Assembly: GCF_004799285.1 (NCBI RefSeq)
Contig: NZ_SSND01000004.1
Location: 248,001-312,000, forward strand
Length of the DNA: 64,000 nt
Direction of reading: 5' to 3'
Origin: Aliigemmobacter aestuarii
GTDB taxonomy: Bacteria; Pseudomonadota; Alphaproteobacteria; Rhodobacterales; Rhodobacteraceae
Position 1 is the first letter of the stretch. Each line of letters opens with the position of its first letter. Both the position numbers and the translations under genes were made by a program. Positions 40,866 to 50,240 of this stretch are shown here, piece by piece. The notes below the pieces were generated by a model. It was not told where the DNA came from. It worked only from the letters and a program-made list of their open reading frames with translations, and did no database searches.

Positions 40866-42437
40866 ATGCCGGATGGGGATATCGCAGCACGGGATGGAAA
40901 GCGCCAGCGTGGCGGGCGGACGCAGCGCCGCGAAACCCGGTCGGGCGGCGGGCAAGCGGCACAGCGGCCCTACATCGTCCGGAACATCCCGACCTACGAC
41001 ATCCTGTCAGAGGAAAGCCTGTCGCGGATCGAGGCGACGGCCGACCGCATCCTTGCCGAGATCGGGATCGAGTTGCGCGACGACGCCGAGGCGATGCAGC
41101 TTTACCGCAAGGCAGGTGCCAGCGTGACGGACATCGGCCCCGATGTCTGGAGGCTGAAGTTCGAACCCGGGATGCTGCGCGAGATCCTGAAAACCGCGCC
41201 CGCCGAATTCACCCAGCACGCCCGCAACCCCGACAGATCGGTGCGGATCGGTGGCCGCAACGTCGTCTTTGCGCCGTCCTACGGGTCGCCCTTCGTGATG
41301 GATCTGGACCGCGGCCGCCGCTACGGCACGATCGAGGATTTCCGCAACTTCGTGAAGCTCAGCCAGTCGTCACCCTGGCTGCACCATTCCGGCGGCACGG
41401 TGTGCGAGCCGACCGATGTGCCGGTGAACAAGCGGCATCTGGACATGGTTTATGCCCATATCCGCTATTCCGACCGGGCGTTCCTGGGGTCGATCACCGC
41501 GCCGGAACGGGCCGCGGACAGTGTCGAGATGTGCCGCATCCTGTTCGGCGCGGATTTCGTCGACAGCCATTGCGTGATCATGGGCAACTTCAACACGACC
41601 TCGCCCCTGGTGCTGGACGGCGTGACGACCGCGGGTATCCGCACCTATGCCGCGGCAGGGCAGGGGTCCATTCACCTGCCTTTCCTGCTGGGCGGCGCGG
41701 TGGCGCCCCTGACCACGGCGGGCATGGTGGCGCAGGGTCTGGCGGAGTCGCTGGCCTCCTGCGCACTGACGCAGCTTGTGCGCCCCGGTGCCCCGGCGAT
41801 CCTCGCCAGCTTCTTTTCGTCGATGTCGCTCCGGTCCGGTTCGCCCACCTTCGGCACGCCGGAACCCGCGATCGGGTCGCTTGTCATGGGGCAGTTGGCG
41901 CGTCGGCTGAACCTGCCCTTGCGCTGCGCGGGGAATTTCAGCACCTCGAAACTGCCCGACGGGCAGGCGATGCAGCAAAGCATGATGTCGATGATGTCGG
42001 CTGTGCAGGGGGGCGCGAACTATGTGCTTCACTCGGCGGGTTTCCTCGATGGCCTCTTGTCGATGTCCTACGAAAAGCTGGTGATGGACACCGACATGTG
42101 CGGCGCGCTTCATGCCTATCTGGACGGGGTCGAGGTGAACGAGGATACGCTGGCTTTCGACGCGCTGGCGGAACTTGGCCCGGGACAGCACCTGTTCAGC
42201 ACCCAGCACACGCTGCGCCATTACGAGACCGCCTATTGGGACAGCGCGCTGGATGACAACCAGCCCTTCGAGACCTGGAGCGAACAGGGCGGCCTCGATT
42301 CCGCCGTGCGGGCCAATGCCCGCTGGAAAAAGCTGCTGCGCGAATACGAGGCGCCGCCGCTGGACGAGGCTGTCGACGAGGCGCTGCTGGATTTCATGGC
42401 ACGCCGGAAGGAAGCCGTGCCCGACATGTGGTACTGA
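40866..42437 (+). CDS. MttB-superfamily methyltransferase (non-pyrrolysine)
   Basis: A 523-residue member of the trimethylamine methyltransferase MttB superfamily. No in-frame TAG interrupts it, so it is a glycine-betaine/proline-betaine type homolog rather than a pyrrolysine enzyme. N-terminal RGGRTQRRETR is typical of alphaproteobacterial members; the TIM barrel follows (GTVCEPTDVP, GNFNTTSPL, NYVLHSAGFLDGLL). These enzymes pass a methyl group from a quaternary amine to a corrinoid protein. No corrinoid protein gene is in the window. ATG 40866 has a GGGGGA site; TTG 40836 would add 10 codons. Confidence 0.85.
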   Translation: MPDGDIAARDGKRQRGGRTQRRETRSGGGQAAQRPYIVRNIPTYDILSEESLSRIEATADRILAEIGIELRDDAEAMQLYRKAGASVTDIGPDVWRLKFEPGMLREILKTAPAEFTQHARNPDRSVRIGGRNVVFAPSYGSPFVMDLDRGRRYGTIEDFRNFVKLSQSSPWLHHSGGTVCEPTDVPVNKRHLDMVYAHIRYSDRAFLGSITAPERAADSVEMCRILFGADFVDSHCVIMGNFNTTSPLVLDGVTTAGIRTYAAAGQGSIHLPFLLGGAVAPLTTAGMVAQGLAESLASCALTQLVRPGAPAILASFFSSMSLRSGSPTFGTPEPAIGSLVMGQLARRLNLPLRCAGNFSTSKLPDGQAMQQSMMSMMSAVQGGANYVLHSAGFLDGLLSMSYEKLVMDTDMCGALHAYLDGVEVNEDTLAFDALAELGPGQHLFSTQHTLRHYETAYWDSALDDNQPFETWSEQGGLDSAVRANARWKKLLREYEAPPLDEAVDEALLDFMARRKEAVPDMWY

Positions 42438-42511
42438 CCGGCCGAAGACGGTTCTCGGGGCGGTCGGTGGGCCACTCGGTGGGCTTGTCCGTGACGCGAT
42501 CCGGGCGGGGG

Positions 42512-43285
42512 TCAGAACCCTTCGCCCATTTCGGCGGCGCGGTCGGTCGCGGCGCGCAATCCTGCCTTCAGCGCGGTTTCGAACCCTGCGCTGATCGCCG
42601 TTTGAAGGCCCGCCGCCGTGGTGCCGCGATAGTCCACGAAGACCTGCACCATCTGTCCGGCCTGATCCATCCGGCCCGCCAGAAGCGGCGCCGCCCCGCA
42701 GATCATGCCCTCGGCGGCGTTTTCGGCCACGGACCGGCGCACCCCGTTCTGCACCAGAAAATCGATCACCGCCCGCGCCATCAGCGCCGAATAGGCCGGG
42801 CCCGCCCCGGCCGTCGCGGTCATCAGGTCAAGCTGGGATTCGCTGTCGAGTTCTTCGCAGCGCCCGATCGCCGAAAGGATGCGCACCGCCGCCTGCCGGT
42901 CGGTTTCGGTCATGTCGGGGCCTGCCAGCCAGGGCGTGTAGGATTGCCTGAGTTCCGCCGCCGCATTGGGCAGCGCCCGCAGGCTGCGCGGGGGCAGGGC
43001 GCGCAGCGGCACGCCCGCCATGACCGAAATCACCGGCTTTCCCCGTGCATCCAGCGCCAGCGCCGGCCAGTCCTGCGGGCGGACCGACACCACGATGAGA
43101 TCGGATCGGTCGACAAGGTCGGCCACATCCCGCGCCCATGCGACCGGATGGCCGAAATAGTCTTGGGCAACGCCGCCGCGCGTCAGGATGACGATGTCGC
43201 CCGCCGGGCATTGGCCGGTCTCGATCAGCGCCCGTCCGAGGGACGAGCCGATCCAGCCCTTGCCACCGATGATCCCGATCCTCAT
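42512..43285 (-). CDS. Pyrroline-5-carboxylate reductase-like protein
   Basis: A 257-residue ProC-like oxidoreductase: Rossmann GIIGGKGWIGSSL at the N-terminus, helical dimer domain with TATAGAGPAYSALMARAVID. The usual MPNTPA motif is replaced by LPNAAAELRQ and SGSGPAY by AGAGPAY, so it may act on a different imine or methylated proline derivative. It overlaps the upstream TetR gene (ATGA). Location between a quaternary-amine methyltransferase and a StcD-like demethylase suggests a part in proline-betaine-like catabolism (inference). Confidence 0.75.
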   Translation of the reverse strand: MRIGIIGGKGWIGSSLGRALIETGQCPAGDIVILTRGGVAQDYFGHPVAWARDVADLVDRSDLIVVSVRPQDWPALALDARGKPVISVMAGVPLRALPPRSLRALPNAAAELRQSYTPWLAGPDMTETDRQAAVRILSAIGRCEELDSESQLDLMTATAGAGPAYSALMARAVIDFLVQNGVRRSVAENAAEGMICGAAPLLAGRMDQAGQMVQVFVDYRGTTAAGLQTAISAGFETALKAGLRAATDRAAEMGEGF

Positions 43286-43911
43286 CCCAGAGCCTCCAGC
43301 CGCGCGCGCGCGCGCGCCATTTCGTTTTCGGTGGGCGCGCGGCCCGTGTAGATCTCGACATAGTTCGGCACGCGCTGCAGACGGGTTTCCAGCGTCTCGC
43401 GCGTCTGCATCGAGATATAGCCGATCTGCACCAGATAGATGGTGCGCGCCCTGACGTCGGCATCCTGCGGCGGATGCCCCCAGCGTTCCAGCATCTGGCC
43501 AAGCGCCTCAAGCCGCGCCGCATCGACAACACGCAGCCGGTCGAGGATTGCGGCATCCTGCAAGGCCCAACCCCTGACCGCGAATTCCAGCCGCGAATCG
43601 AAGGTCCGGTCCGAAAGGAAGCAGCCGATCAGGTTCAGCATCGCCTCGGTCTCGGTTTCGGCATAGGCGCGGCAGGCCTCCACCATGGGGACGGTGGTGC
43701 GCTGTTCCCACATGTCGGCCAACGCGGCCAGCAGCGCGGCGCGGTCCTTGAAGAACCAGTAGAAGCTGGTCCGCGACAGTTTCAGCCGCGCCCCCAGCGT
43801 CTGGATCCTGACCGCGTCGATGCCCTGGTCGATCAACGCCTCATAGGCCGCCTGAATCCAGAGTTCGGGCGAACCGCGCCAGCCGCTGTCCTGTTCGTCT
43901 GCTGCCTGCAT
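43282..43911 (-). CDS. TetR-family transcriptional regulator
   Basis: A 209-residue TetR-type regulator; HTH at residues 15-60 (AYEALIDQGIDAVRIQTLGA, LKLSRTSFYWFFKDRAALLAAL) and an all-helical effector domain. The last codons lie in a run of GCGC dinucleotides (about 43300-43318). It is transcribed divergently from the StcD-like gene (148 bases apart) and co-transcribed with the ProC-like gene, so it likely represses both. Confidence 0.88.
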   Translation of the reverse strand: MQAADEQDSGWRGSPELWIQAAYEALIDQGIDAVRIQTLGARLKLSRTSFYWFFKDRAALLAALADMWEQRTTVPMVEACRAYAETETEAMLNLIGCFLSDRTFDSRLEFAVRGWALQDAAILDRLRVVDAARLEALGQMLERWGHPPQDADVRARTIYLVQIGYISMQTRETLETRLQRVPNYVEIYTGRAPTENEMARARARLEALG

Positions 43912-44058
43912 GGGTGCAGATTAGGCGCTTGGGTCGCGTGGCACAAGGAAATGTTCACTCGTGACCTCAAACTTGACGCATGTGAACATTTTTGCCATCA
44001 ATGGGCCGTCCTTCTGACCTCATCCTTCTGACCCCACTTCTCTGACCGGAGTCGCCCG

Positions 44059-46095
44059 ATGTCCAACGATCCCCTTCTGCAACCCTACAAGCTCAAGCAC
44101 CTGACGCTCCGCAACCGGATCATGATCACCAGCCATGAACCGGCCTACCCCGAGGACGGGATGCCCAAGGAACGCTACCGCGCCTATCACGTCGAACGGG
44201 CGAAGGCGGGGGTCGCGCTGACGATGACGGCGGGATCGGCCTCGGTCGCGCGGGACAGCCCGCCGGTGTTCAACAACATCCTCGCCTGGAAGGACGAGGT
44301 CGTGGGCTGGATGAAGCAGATGGTCGACGAATGTCACGACCACGGCGCGGCGGTGATGATCCAGCTGACACATCTTGGCCGCCGCACCCGGTGGGACAAG
44401 GCCGACTGGCTGCCGGTGCTGGCCCCCAGCCACGAACGCGAGGCCGCGCACCGCGCCTTCCCCAAGCGGATCGAGGATTGGGACATCACCCGCGTGATCG
44501 GCGATTTCGCCGATGCCGCCGAACGGATGAAGGCCGCCGGCGTCGACGGGATCGAGCTTGAGGCCTATGGCCACCTGCTGGAACAGTTCTGGTCGCCGCT
44601 GACGAACGACCTGCCGGAACCCTATGGCGGCAGTCTGGACAACCGTCTGCGATTCACCTTCGACGTGCTGCGCGCGATCCGGGCGCGCTGCGGCGAGGAT
44701 TTCATCGTGGGCCTGCGCTATACCGGCGATCAGTGCCTGCCGGGCGGCATGACCGCGGCCGAGGGGATGGAGGTTTCCCACAAGCTGAAATCCAGCGGGC
44801 TGGTCGATTTCCTGAACGTCGTGCGCGGCGCGATCGACACCGACCCCGCGCTGACCGACCTGATCCCGATCCAGGGCATGAAATCCGCCCCGCATCTGGA
44901 TTTCGCGGGCGAGATCCGGGCCGCGACGGGCTTTCCCACCTTCCACGCCGCGCGCATCCCCGATGTGGCCACCGCGCGCCATGCCATCGCCAGCGGCAAG
45001 CTCGACATGGTGGGGATGACCCGCGCGCACATGGCCGACCCGCATCTGGTGCGCAAGGTGATCGAGGGCCGCGAGGATGACATCCGCCCCTGCGTCGGCG
45101 CGAACTACTGCCTTGACCGGATCTATCAGGGCGGCATGGCGCTTTGCCTGCACAACCCCGCCACCGGGCGCGAGCTGGAACAGCCGCAGACCATCACGCC
45201 CGCGCCCGCGAAAAAGCGGGTGACGATCGTCGGCGCCGGTCCCGCCGGGATGGAGGCCGCCCGCGTCGCCGCCGAACGCGGCCATGCCGTGACCGTGTTC
45301 GAGGCCGCCGACCAGCCCGGCGGACAGCTCCGCCTGACCGCGCTGCAGGAACGGCGGCGCGAGATGATCTCGGTCATCCGCTGGCGGTTCGAACAGTGCG
45401 AAAAGCGCGGCGTCGATTTCCGGTTCAACACCTTCGCCGATACCGACACGGTGCTGGCCACCAACCCCGACGAGGTGGTGATCGCAACCGGCGGCCTGCC
45501 GCACACTGCCGTTCTGGCCGAAGGCAACGACCTGGTCTGTTCCGCCTGGGATATCCTTTCCGGCGACGTGAAGCCGGGGACGAACGTCCTTGTCTTCGAC
45601 GATGCGGGGGACCATGCGGGGCTTCAGGCGGCCGACATGATCGCGGCGACCGGGGCGAAGGTGGAAATCGTCACCCCCGACCGCGCCTTCGCGCCCGAGG
45701 TCATGGCGATGAACCTTGTGCCCTACATGCGCAGCCTGCAACGGCGCGACACGACCTTCACGGTGACCTGGCGGCTGATGAAGGTGCTGCGCGACGGCAA
45801 TCTTTTGCGCGCGGTCCTCGGCAGCGATTACGGCGACATGACGCGGGAACGCGTGGTCGATCAGGTGGTCGTCAATCACGGCACAAGGCCGCTGGACGAT
45901 CTGTATTTCGACCTCAAGCCGCTGTCGCGAAACCTGGGCGAGGTGGATTACTCCGCGCTGTCAACCGGCAGGCCGCAGGCCGTGTCGCGCAATGCCGATG
46001 GCGCGTTCCGCCTGTTCCGCATCGGCGATGCGGTTTCGGCGCGCAACACCCATGCAGCGATCTATGACGCGCTGCGGCTGGTCAAGGATTTCTGA
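44059..46095 (+). CDS. StcD/TMADH-like NADH:flavin oxidoreductase (N-methyl demethylase)
   Basis: A 678-residue flavoenzyme: N-terminal old-yellow-enzyme TIM barrel (1-370), then dinucleotide-binding domains (VTIVGAGPAGMEAARVAA near residue 390). Length and motifs match N-methylproline demethylases such as StcD and the HpbX group. Of the four 4Fe-4S Cys of trimethylamine dehydrogenase (345, 348, 351, 364) the protein has Cys345, Cys351 and Cys363, but Ala348. Its neighbours (MttB-family methyltransferase, ProC-like reductase) support proline-betaine or related N-methyl amine catabolism. Terminated by a hairpin at 46133. Confidence 0.82.
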   Translation: MSNDPLLQPYKLKHLTLRNRIMITSHEPAYPEDGMPKERYRAYHVERAKAGVALTMTAGSASVARDSPPVFNNILAWKDEVVGWMKQMVDECHDHGAAVMIQLTHLGRRTRWDKADWLPVLAPSHEREAAHRAFPKRIEDWDITRVIGDFADAAERMKAAGVDGIELEAYGHLLEQFWSPLTNDLPEPYGGSLDNRLRFTFDVLRAIRARCGEDFIVGLRYTGDQCLPGGMTAAEGMEVSHKLKSSGLVDFLNVVRGAIDTDPALTDLIPIQGMKSAPHLDFAGEIRAATGFPTFHAARIPDVATARHAIASGKLDMVGMTRAHMADPHLVRKVIEGREDDIRPCVGANYCLDRIYQGGMALCLHNPATGRELEQPQTITPAPAKKRVTIVGAGPAGMEAARVAAERGHAVTVFEAADQPGGQLRLTALQERRREMISVIRWRFEQCEKRGVDFRFNTFADTDTVLATNPDEVVIATGGLPHTAVLAEGNDLVCSAWDILSGDVKPGTNVLVFDDAGDHAGLQAADMIAATGAKVEIVTPDRAFAPEVMAMNLVPYMRSLQRRDTTFTVTWRLMKVLRDGNLLRAVLGSDYGDMTRERVVDQVVVNHGTRPLDDLYFDLKPLSRNLGEVDYSALSTGRPQAVSRNADGAFRLFRIGDAVSARNTHAAIYDALRLVKDF

Positions 46096-46132
46096 CCGCC
46101 CCGCCACGGCGTGACGCCCCATTCGTCAAAAG

Positions 46133-46158
46133 GCCCCCCGTCCCCTCGGGGGGCTTTT
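46133..46158 (+). terminator. Rho-independent terminator after the StcD-like gene
   Basis: GCCCCCCG-TCCCCT-CGGGGGGC followed by TTTTCCTTTT; a run of A precedes the stem. Strong terminator isolating the downstream pst genes. Confidence 0.85.
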
Positions 46159-46190
46159 CCTTTTCGCCTTTTCGCACCGCGCCGCCGGGG

Positions 46191-46208
46191 TGTCGCAAAA
46201 GTTTTACA
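46191..46208 (+). promoter_or_regulatory. Weak Pho-box-like direct repeat before pstS
   Basis: TGTCGCA and TTTTACA start 11 bases apart, the spacing of PhoB half sites, about 100 bases before pstS. The match to CTGTCAT-type half sites is poor. Confidence 0.3.
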
Positions 46209-46292
46209 ATTCCAAAATATTCCCGTTACCGAACCGAAATACCCCCGGCGTCAGGTCCAGACGATTGGCCGAACGACAGTCAGGAGAGTCTC

Positions 46293-47333
46293 ATGAAAAG
46301 CTTGCACATCACCGCCTCGGCGCTTGCCATTGCCGCCCTCTCGGCGGGCGCGGCATCCGCCCGCGACCAGATCCAGATCACCGGGTCGTCGACGGTGCTG
46401 CCCTATGCCACCATCGTCGCCGAAGCCTTCGGCGAGAATTTCGACTTCCCGACCCCTGTCGTCGAAGGCGGCGGTTCGGGCGCCGGGCGCAAGAAGATGT
46501 GCGAAGGCGTGGGTGAAAACACCGTCGACATCGCCAATTCGTCCTCGCGCATCAGCCAGTCGGACATCGACCTCTGCACCCAGAATGGCGTGGCCGAGGT
46601 CATGGAAGTTCGCATCGGCTATGACGGGATCGTCTTTGCCTCGGATGTGAACGGCCAGGAATTCGCCTTCACCCCCGCCGACATCTACACCGCGCTTGGC
46701 AAGCAGGTCCTGAAGGACGGCGCGCTGGTCGACAACCCCAACACCTCGTGGGATCAGGTCAACGCCGCGTTCCAGCCGCAGGATATCCTGGTCTTCGTTC
46801 CGGGCACCAAGCACGGCACGCGTGAAGTGTTCGACACCAAGGTGATCATCGCCGGCTGCGAGGCCACCGGCGCGATGGCCGCCTTCGCCGCCGCCAACAA
46901 CGGCGACGAGGACAAGGCCGAGGAACTGTGCATGGACCTGCGCACCGACGGCCGGTCGGTCGACATCGACGGCGACTACACCGAAACGCTGGCCCGCGTG
47001 GATGCCGACAAGAACGGCATCGGCGTGTTCGGCCTGTCGTTCTACCAGAACAACACCGACAAGCTGCGCGTGGCGACCATGGGCGGCGTGGTGCCTTCGG
47101 TCGACTCGATCGCCAAGGGCGAATACCCGGTGTCGCGCCCGCTCTACTTCTACGTCAAGAAGGCGCATCTGGGCGTGATCCCCGGCCTGAAGGAATATGT
47201 GGAGTTCTTCGTGTCCGACGACATGGCCGGTCCGGACGGCCCGCTGGCGGCCTATGGCCTGGTGTCCGACCCGGAACTGGCCGCGACCCAGGCGGCGGTG
47301 GCTGCGGAAACCCCGATGGGCCCGCTGAACTGA
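46293..47333 (+). CDS. pstS: Phosphate ABC transporter substrate-binding protein
   Basis: A 346-residue periplasmic phosphate-binding protein: signal peptide MKSLHITASALAIAALSAG ending ASA, then ITGSSTVLPYA with the Ser/Thr phosphate-binding loop, EGGGSGAGRKKMCEG and the NSSSRISQSD segment. A CAGGAGAG site precedes the ATG. It is followed by a hairpin that may raise its expression above that of the permeases. In this setting (next to ars genes) it could also matter for phosphate/arsenate discrimination. Confidence 0.93.
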   Translation: MKSLHITASALAIAALSAGAASARDQIQITGSSTVLPYATIVAEAFGENFDFPTPVVEGGGSGAGRKKMCEGVGENTVDIANSSSRISQSDIDLCTQNGVAEVMEVRIGYDGIVFASDVNGQEFAFTPADIYTALGKQVLKDGALVDNPNTSWDQVNAAFQPQDILVFVPGTKHGTREVFDTKVIIAGCEATGAMAAFAAANNGDEDKAEELCMDLRTDGRSVDIDGDYTETLARVDADKNGIGVFGLSFYQNNTDKLRVATMGGVVPSVDSIAKGEYPVSRPLYFYVKKAHLGVIPGLKEYVEFFVSDDMAGPDGPLAAYGLVSDPELAATQAAVAAETPMGPLN

Positions 47334-47346
47334 TCCAGACGATCGC

Positions 47347-47368
47347 GCGGGGGCCTACGGGCCCCCGC
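47347..47368 (+). terminator. Attenuator-like hairpin between pstS and pstC
   Basis: 9-bp stem GCGGGGGCC/GGCCCCCGC with loop TACG, no U-tract. It would allow partial read-through and stabilise pstS mRNA. Confidence 0.6.
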
Positions 47369-47396
47369 AACTTCCATCCAGCGGCGAGTTGACCGA

Positions 47397-48857
47397 ATGA
47401 CCGTCTTTCTTCTGACCCTCGTGATCATCGCGATCGCCCTGGCCGGCTTTTTCCTTGGGCGCGGCAGGGCGATTTCGTCGGTCACGGGGGATGTGCGGCG
47501 CCTGCATTCGCTGCCCGGCTATCATGGCTGGCACGCGGCGCTGATGGTGCTCATGCCGGCCTTCGGGCTGCTTCTGGTCTGGCTGGTCGCCCAGCCGGTC
47601 GTGCTGGAACGCCAGGTTCTGCCCTACCTGCCCGCCGAGGTCGTCGCCGACGACACCGCGCGCACGCTTGCGATGGCCGATGTGCGCCGGGTGGCCACGG
47701 GCCTTGATGCGGCCGTCCTGGCAGGCACCATGACCGAAGACGCGGCCGGCACGATCCGCGCCGAACTGACCGACCTCCGCGCCCGCCTGGCCGAGGTCGG
47801 CGTCGCGCTCGGGTCCGATGTGAAACCCGAGACGCTTCAGGCCGCGCAGGCCTATCGCACGGGTTTCGCCACGGCCATCTTCTGGCGCGGCATCATCACC
47901 ATCGCCGCGGCGCTGGCGGGGCTTGGCTATGCGCTGTCGGTGACGCGGGCCGATTTCCGCGCGCGCAACCGGGTCGAGGCGGTGACCCTGGGCATCCTGA
48001 TCACCGCCTCCTCGATCGCGATCCTGACCACGGTGGGCATCATCTGGTCGATGCTGTCGGAAAGCGTGAACTTCTTCCGCCAGTATCCCGCGGCGGATTT
48101 CTTCTTTGGCCTGACGTGGAGCCCGAATTTCCGGGGAGGGTCGGAACTGGGCTTCATCCCGCTTCTGTGGGGCACGCTTTACATCTCGTTCGTGGCGATG
48201 GTCGTCGCGGTCCCGCTTGGCCTGTTCACGGCGATTTATCTGGCCGAATACGCCTCGGCGCGGACCCGGTCCATCATCAAGCCGCTGATCGAGGTGATCG
48301 CGGGCATCCCGACGGTGGTCTTCGGCCTGTTTGCGCTTGTCACCGTGGGACCGTTCCTGCGCGACTATTTCGCCGAACCCTTCGGGCTGGGGAATTCCGG
48401 TTCGTCGGTGATGACGGCGGGGATCGTGATCGGGATACTCAACATCCCCTTCATCTCGTCCCTGGCCGATGACATCATCAATTCCGTCCCGCAGGCGATG
48501 CGTGACGGCAGCTATGGCCTGGGCGCCACGAAATCCGAAACGGTCCGGCAGGTGATCCTGCCCGCCGCGCTGCCGGGGATCGTGGGCGCCGTCCTGCTGG
48601 CCGCCAGCCGCGCCATCGGCGAGACGATGATCGTGACGATGGGGGCAGGGGCCGCGGCCAAGCTGTCACTCAACCCGTTCGACGCGATGACGACCATGAC
48701 GGTCAAGATCGTCGGCCAGCTGACCGGCGATACCGATTTCGCCAGCCCCGAAACGCTCGTGGCCTTCGCCCTTGGGATCACGCTGTTCGTGATCACGCTG
48801 GGTCTGAATGTCCTGGCCCTCTTCATCGTGCGCAAATACCGCGAGCAATACGAATGA
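47397..48857 (+). CDS. pstC: Phosphate ABC transporter permease PstC, long form
   Basis: A 486-residue permease, about 160 residues longer than E. coli PstC. The extra N-terminal part has two or three membrane helices and a periplasmic-looking segment (residues 75-155). The conserved transporter core begins near residue 200, with VIAGIPTVVFGLFAL and the EAA-type SLADDIINSVPQAMRDGSYG. Its stop overlaps the pstA start. Long PstC/PstA pairs are known in alphaproteobacteria. Confidence 0.92.
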   Translation: MTVFLLTLVIIAIALAGFFLGRGRAISSVTGDVRRLHSLPGYHGWHAALMVLMPAFGLLLVWLVAQPVVLERQVLPYLPAEVVADDTARTLAMADVRRVATGLDAAVLAGTMTEDAAGTIRAELTDLRARLAEVGVALGSDVKPETLQAAQAYRTGFATAIFWRGIITIAAALAGLGYALSVTRADFRARNRVEAVTLGILITASSIAILTTVGIIWSMLSESVNFFRQYPAADFFFGLTWSPNFRGGSELGFIPLLWGTLYISFVAMVVAVPLGLFTAIYLAEYASARTRSIIKPLIEVIAGIPTVVFGLFALVTVGPFLRDYFAEPFGLGNSGSSVMTAGIVIGILNIPFISSLADDIINSVPQAMRDGSYGLGATKSETVRQVILPAALPGIVGAVLLAASRAIGETMIVTMGAGAAAKLSLNPFDAMTTMTVKIVGQLTGDTDFASPETLVAFALGITLFVITLGLNVLALFIVRKYREQYE

Positions 48858-50206
48858 CCGATATCCCCGCCACCCCCGTGAACCCCACGCGCCCGGTGAA
48901 ATCCATCTATTCGGGCGGGGCCGAGATGCGCCGCCGCAACGCCGCCGAGGCGCGGTTCCGCTTCTACGGGCTGTTTGCGATCACGCTCAGCCTCGGCGTG
49001 CTGGCGATCATGCTCTGGACGATCTTCAGCGACGGTGTCAGCGCGTTCAAGCAGGCCAAGCTGACCTTTCCGGTCACGCTTGCCCCCGAGGTGCTGGACC
49101 CGGCCGGAAACCGCGACCGCGCCGAGATGACCAAGGTCACGACGATCGGCTATGGTCGCGTCCTGGCCGGGGCCTTCCGCGCCGAACTCGAGGCGCGGCA
49201 GATTTCCACCGAAGGCGTCTCGGACAAGGAGATTGCAGAACTGATCTCGAAGGACGCGCCGGGCGTGCTGCGCGCCGAGGTGCTGGCCGATACCGCGCTT
49301 GTCGGAACGACACAGGTGATGACCGTGCTCGCCTCGGGGCGGATCGACGGCTATCTGAAGGGGCGGGTGACGCGGGCAACCGCCGAACGTGACGCGCAGA
49401 TCAGTCCCGCCATGCTGGACCTGGCCGACCGCCTGCAGGACGCGGGCATCCTGAAGACCGGCTTCAACCTTGGTTTCCTGACCTCGCCCGACGCCTCCGA
49501 CCAGCGGCCCGAGGCCGCAGGCCTTGGCGTGGCGATCATCGGATCGGCGTACATGATGCTGCTGGTGATCGTGATCTGCGTTCCCGTGGGCGTCGCGGCC
49601 AGCATCTATCTCGAGGAATTCGCGCCGAAGAACCGGCTTACCGACATCATCGAGGTGAACATCTCGAACCTCGCCGCGGTGCCCTCTATCGTCTTCGGCA
49701 TCCTTGGCCTCGCGGTCTTCATCAACTTTGCGAAGTTCCCGCAATCCTCGCCCGTCGTGGGCGCGCTGGTCCTGAGCCTGATGACGCTGCCCACGATCAT
49801 CATCGCCTCGCGCGCGGCGATCCGGGCGGTGCCGCCGTCGATCCGGGATGCGGCGCTCGGTGTCGGGGCCTCGAAGATGCAGACGGTGTTCCATCACGTC
49901 CTGCCGCTGGCCGCGCCGGGCATCCTGACCGGCACCATCCTGGGCCTCGCCTCGGCGCTTGGCGAAACCGCGCCGCTTCTGCTGATCGGGATGGTGGCCT
50001 TCGTCGACAACTACCCCGCGCCCCCGGTCGAGGGCTTCTTCGATCCCGCGACCGCCCTGCCGGTGCAGGTTTATTCCTGGGCCAGCCGGTCCGACCCGGC
50101 CTTCATCGAACGGTCAAGCGGCGCGATCATCGTGCTTCTGGTCTTCCTCGTGATCATGAACGTGACCGCGATCATCCTGCGCCGGAAGTTCGAACGCCGC
50201 TGGTAG
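48854..50206 (+). CDS. pstA: Phosphate ABC transporter permease PstA, long form
   Basis: A 450-residue permease with an enlarged N-terminal half (residues 40-230 mostly periplasmic) and the usual core near NLAAVPSIVFGILGLAVF and VPPSIRDAALGVGASKMQTV. It overlaps pstC by four bases. The expected next gene pstB (ATPase), phoU and phoB are absent: a hairpin terminator and then the ars operon follow. An ATPase must be supplied from elsewhere. Confidence 0.92.
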   Translation: MTDIPATPVNPTRPVKSIYSGGAEMRRRNAAEARFRFYGLFAITLSLGVLAIMLWTIFSDGVSAFKQAKLTFPVTLAPEVLDPAGNRDRAEMTKVTTIGYGRVLAGAFRAELEARQISTEGVSDKEIAELISKDAPGVLRAEVLADTALVGTTQVMTVLASGRIDGYLKGRVTRATAERDAQISPAMLDLADRLQDAGILKTGFNLGFLTSPDASDQRPEAAGLGVAIIGSAYMMLLVIVICVPVGVAASIYLEEFAPKNRLTDIIEVNISNLAAVPSIVFGILGLAVFINFAKFPQSSPVVGALVLSLMTLPTIIIASRAAIRAVPPSIRDAALGVGASKMQTVFHHVLPLAAPGILTGTILGLASALGETAPLLLIGMVAFVDNYPAPPVEGFFDPATALPVQVYSWASRSDPAFIERSSGAIIVLLVFLVIMNVTAIILRRKFERRW

Positions 50207-50240
50207 GGCGCGCGCGCCGGTCCCCCGTTTCACCGCAACA

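Noticed and set aside
40866-42437. Pyrrolysine-type trimethylamine methyltransferase
   Set aside because: No in-frame TAG occurs in the gene and no pyl genes are visible, so it is a non-pyrrolysine MttB homolog.
43300-43318. Run of GCGC dinucleotides as a possible phase-variable repeat
   Set aside because: It is inside the TetR coding sequence encoding an Arg-Ala run; a dinucleotide tract this short in high-GC DNA is expected.
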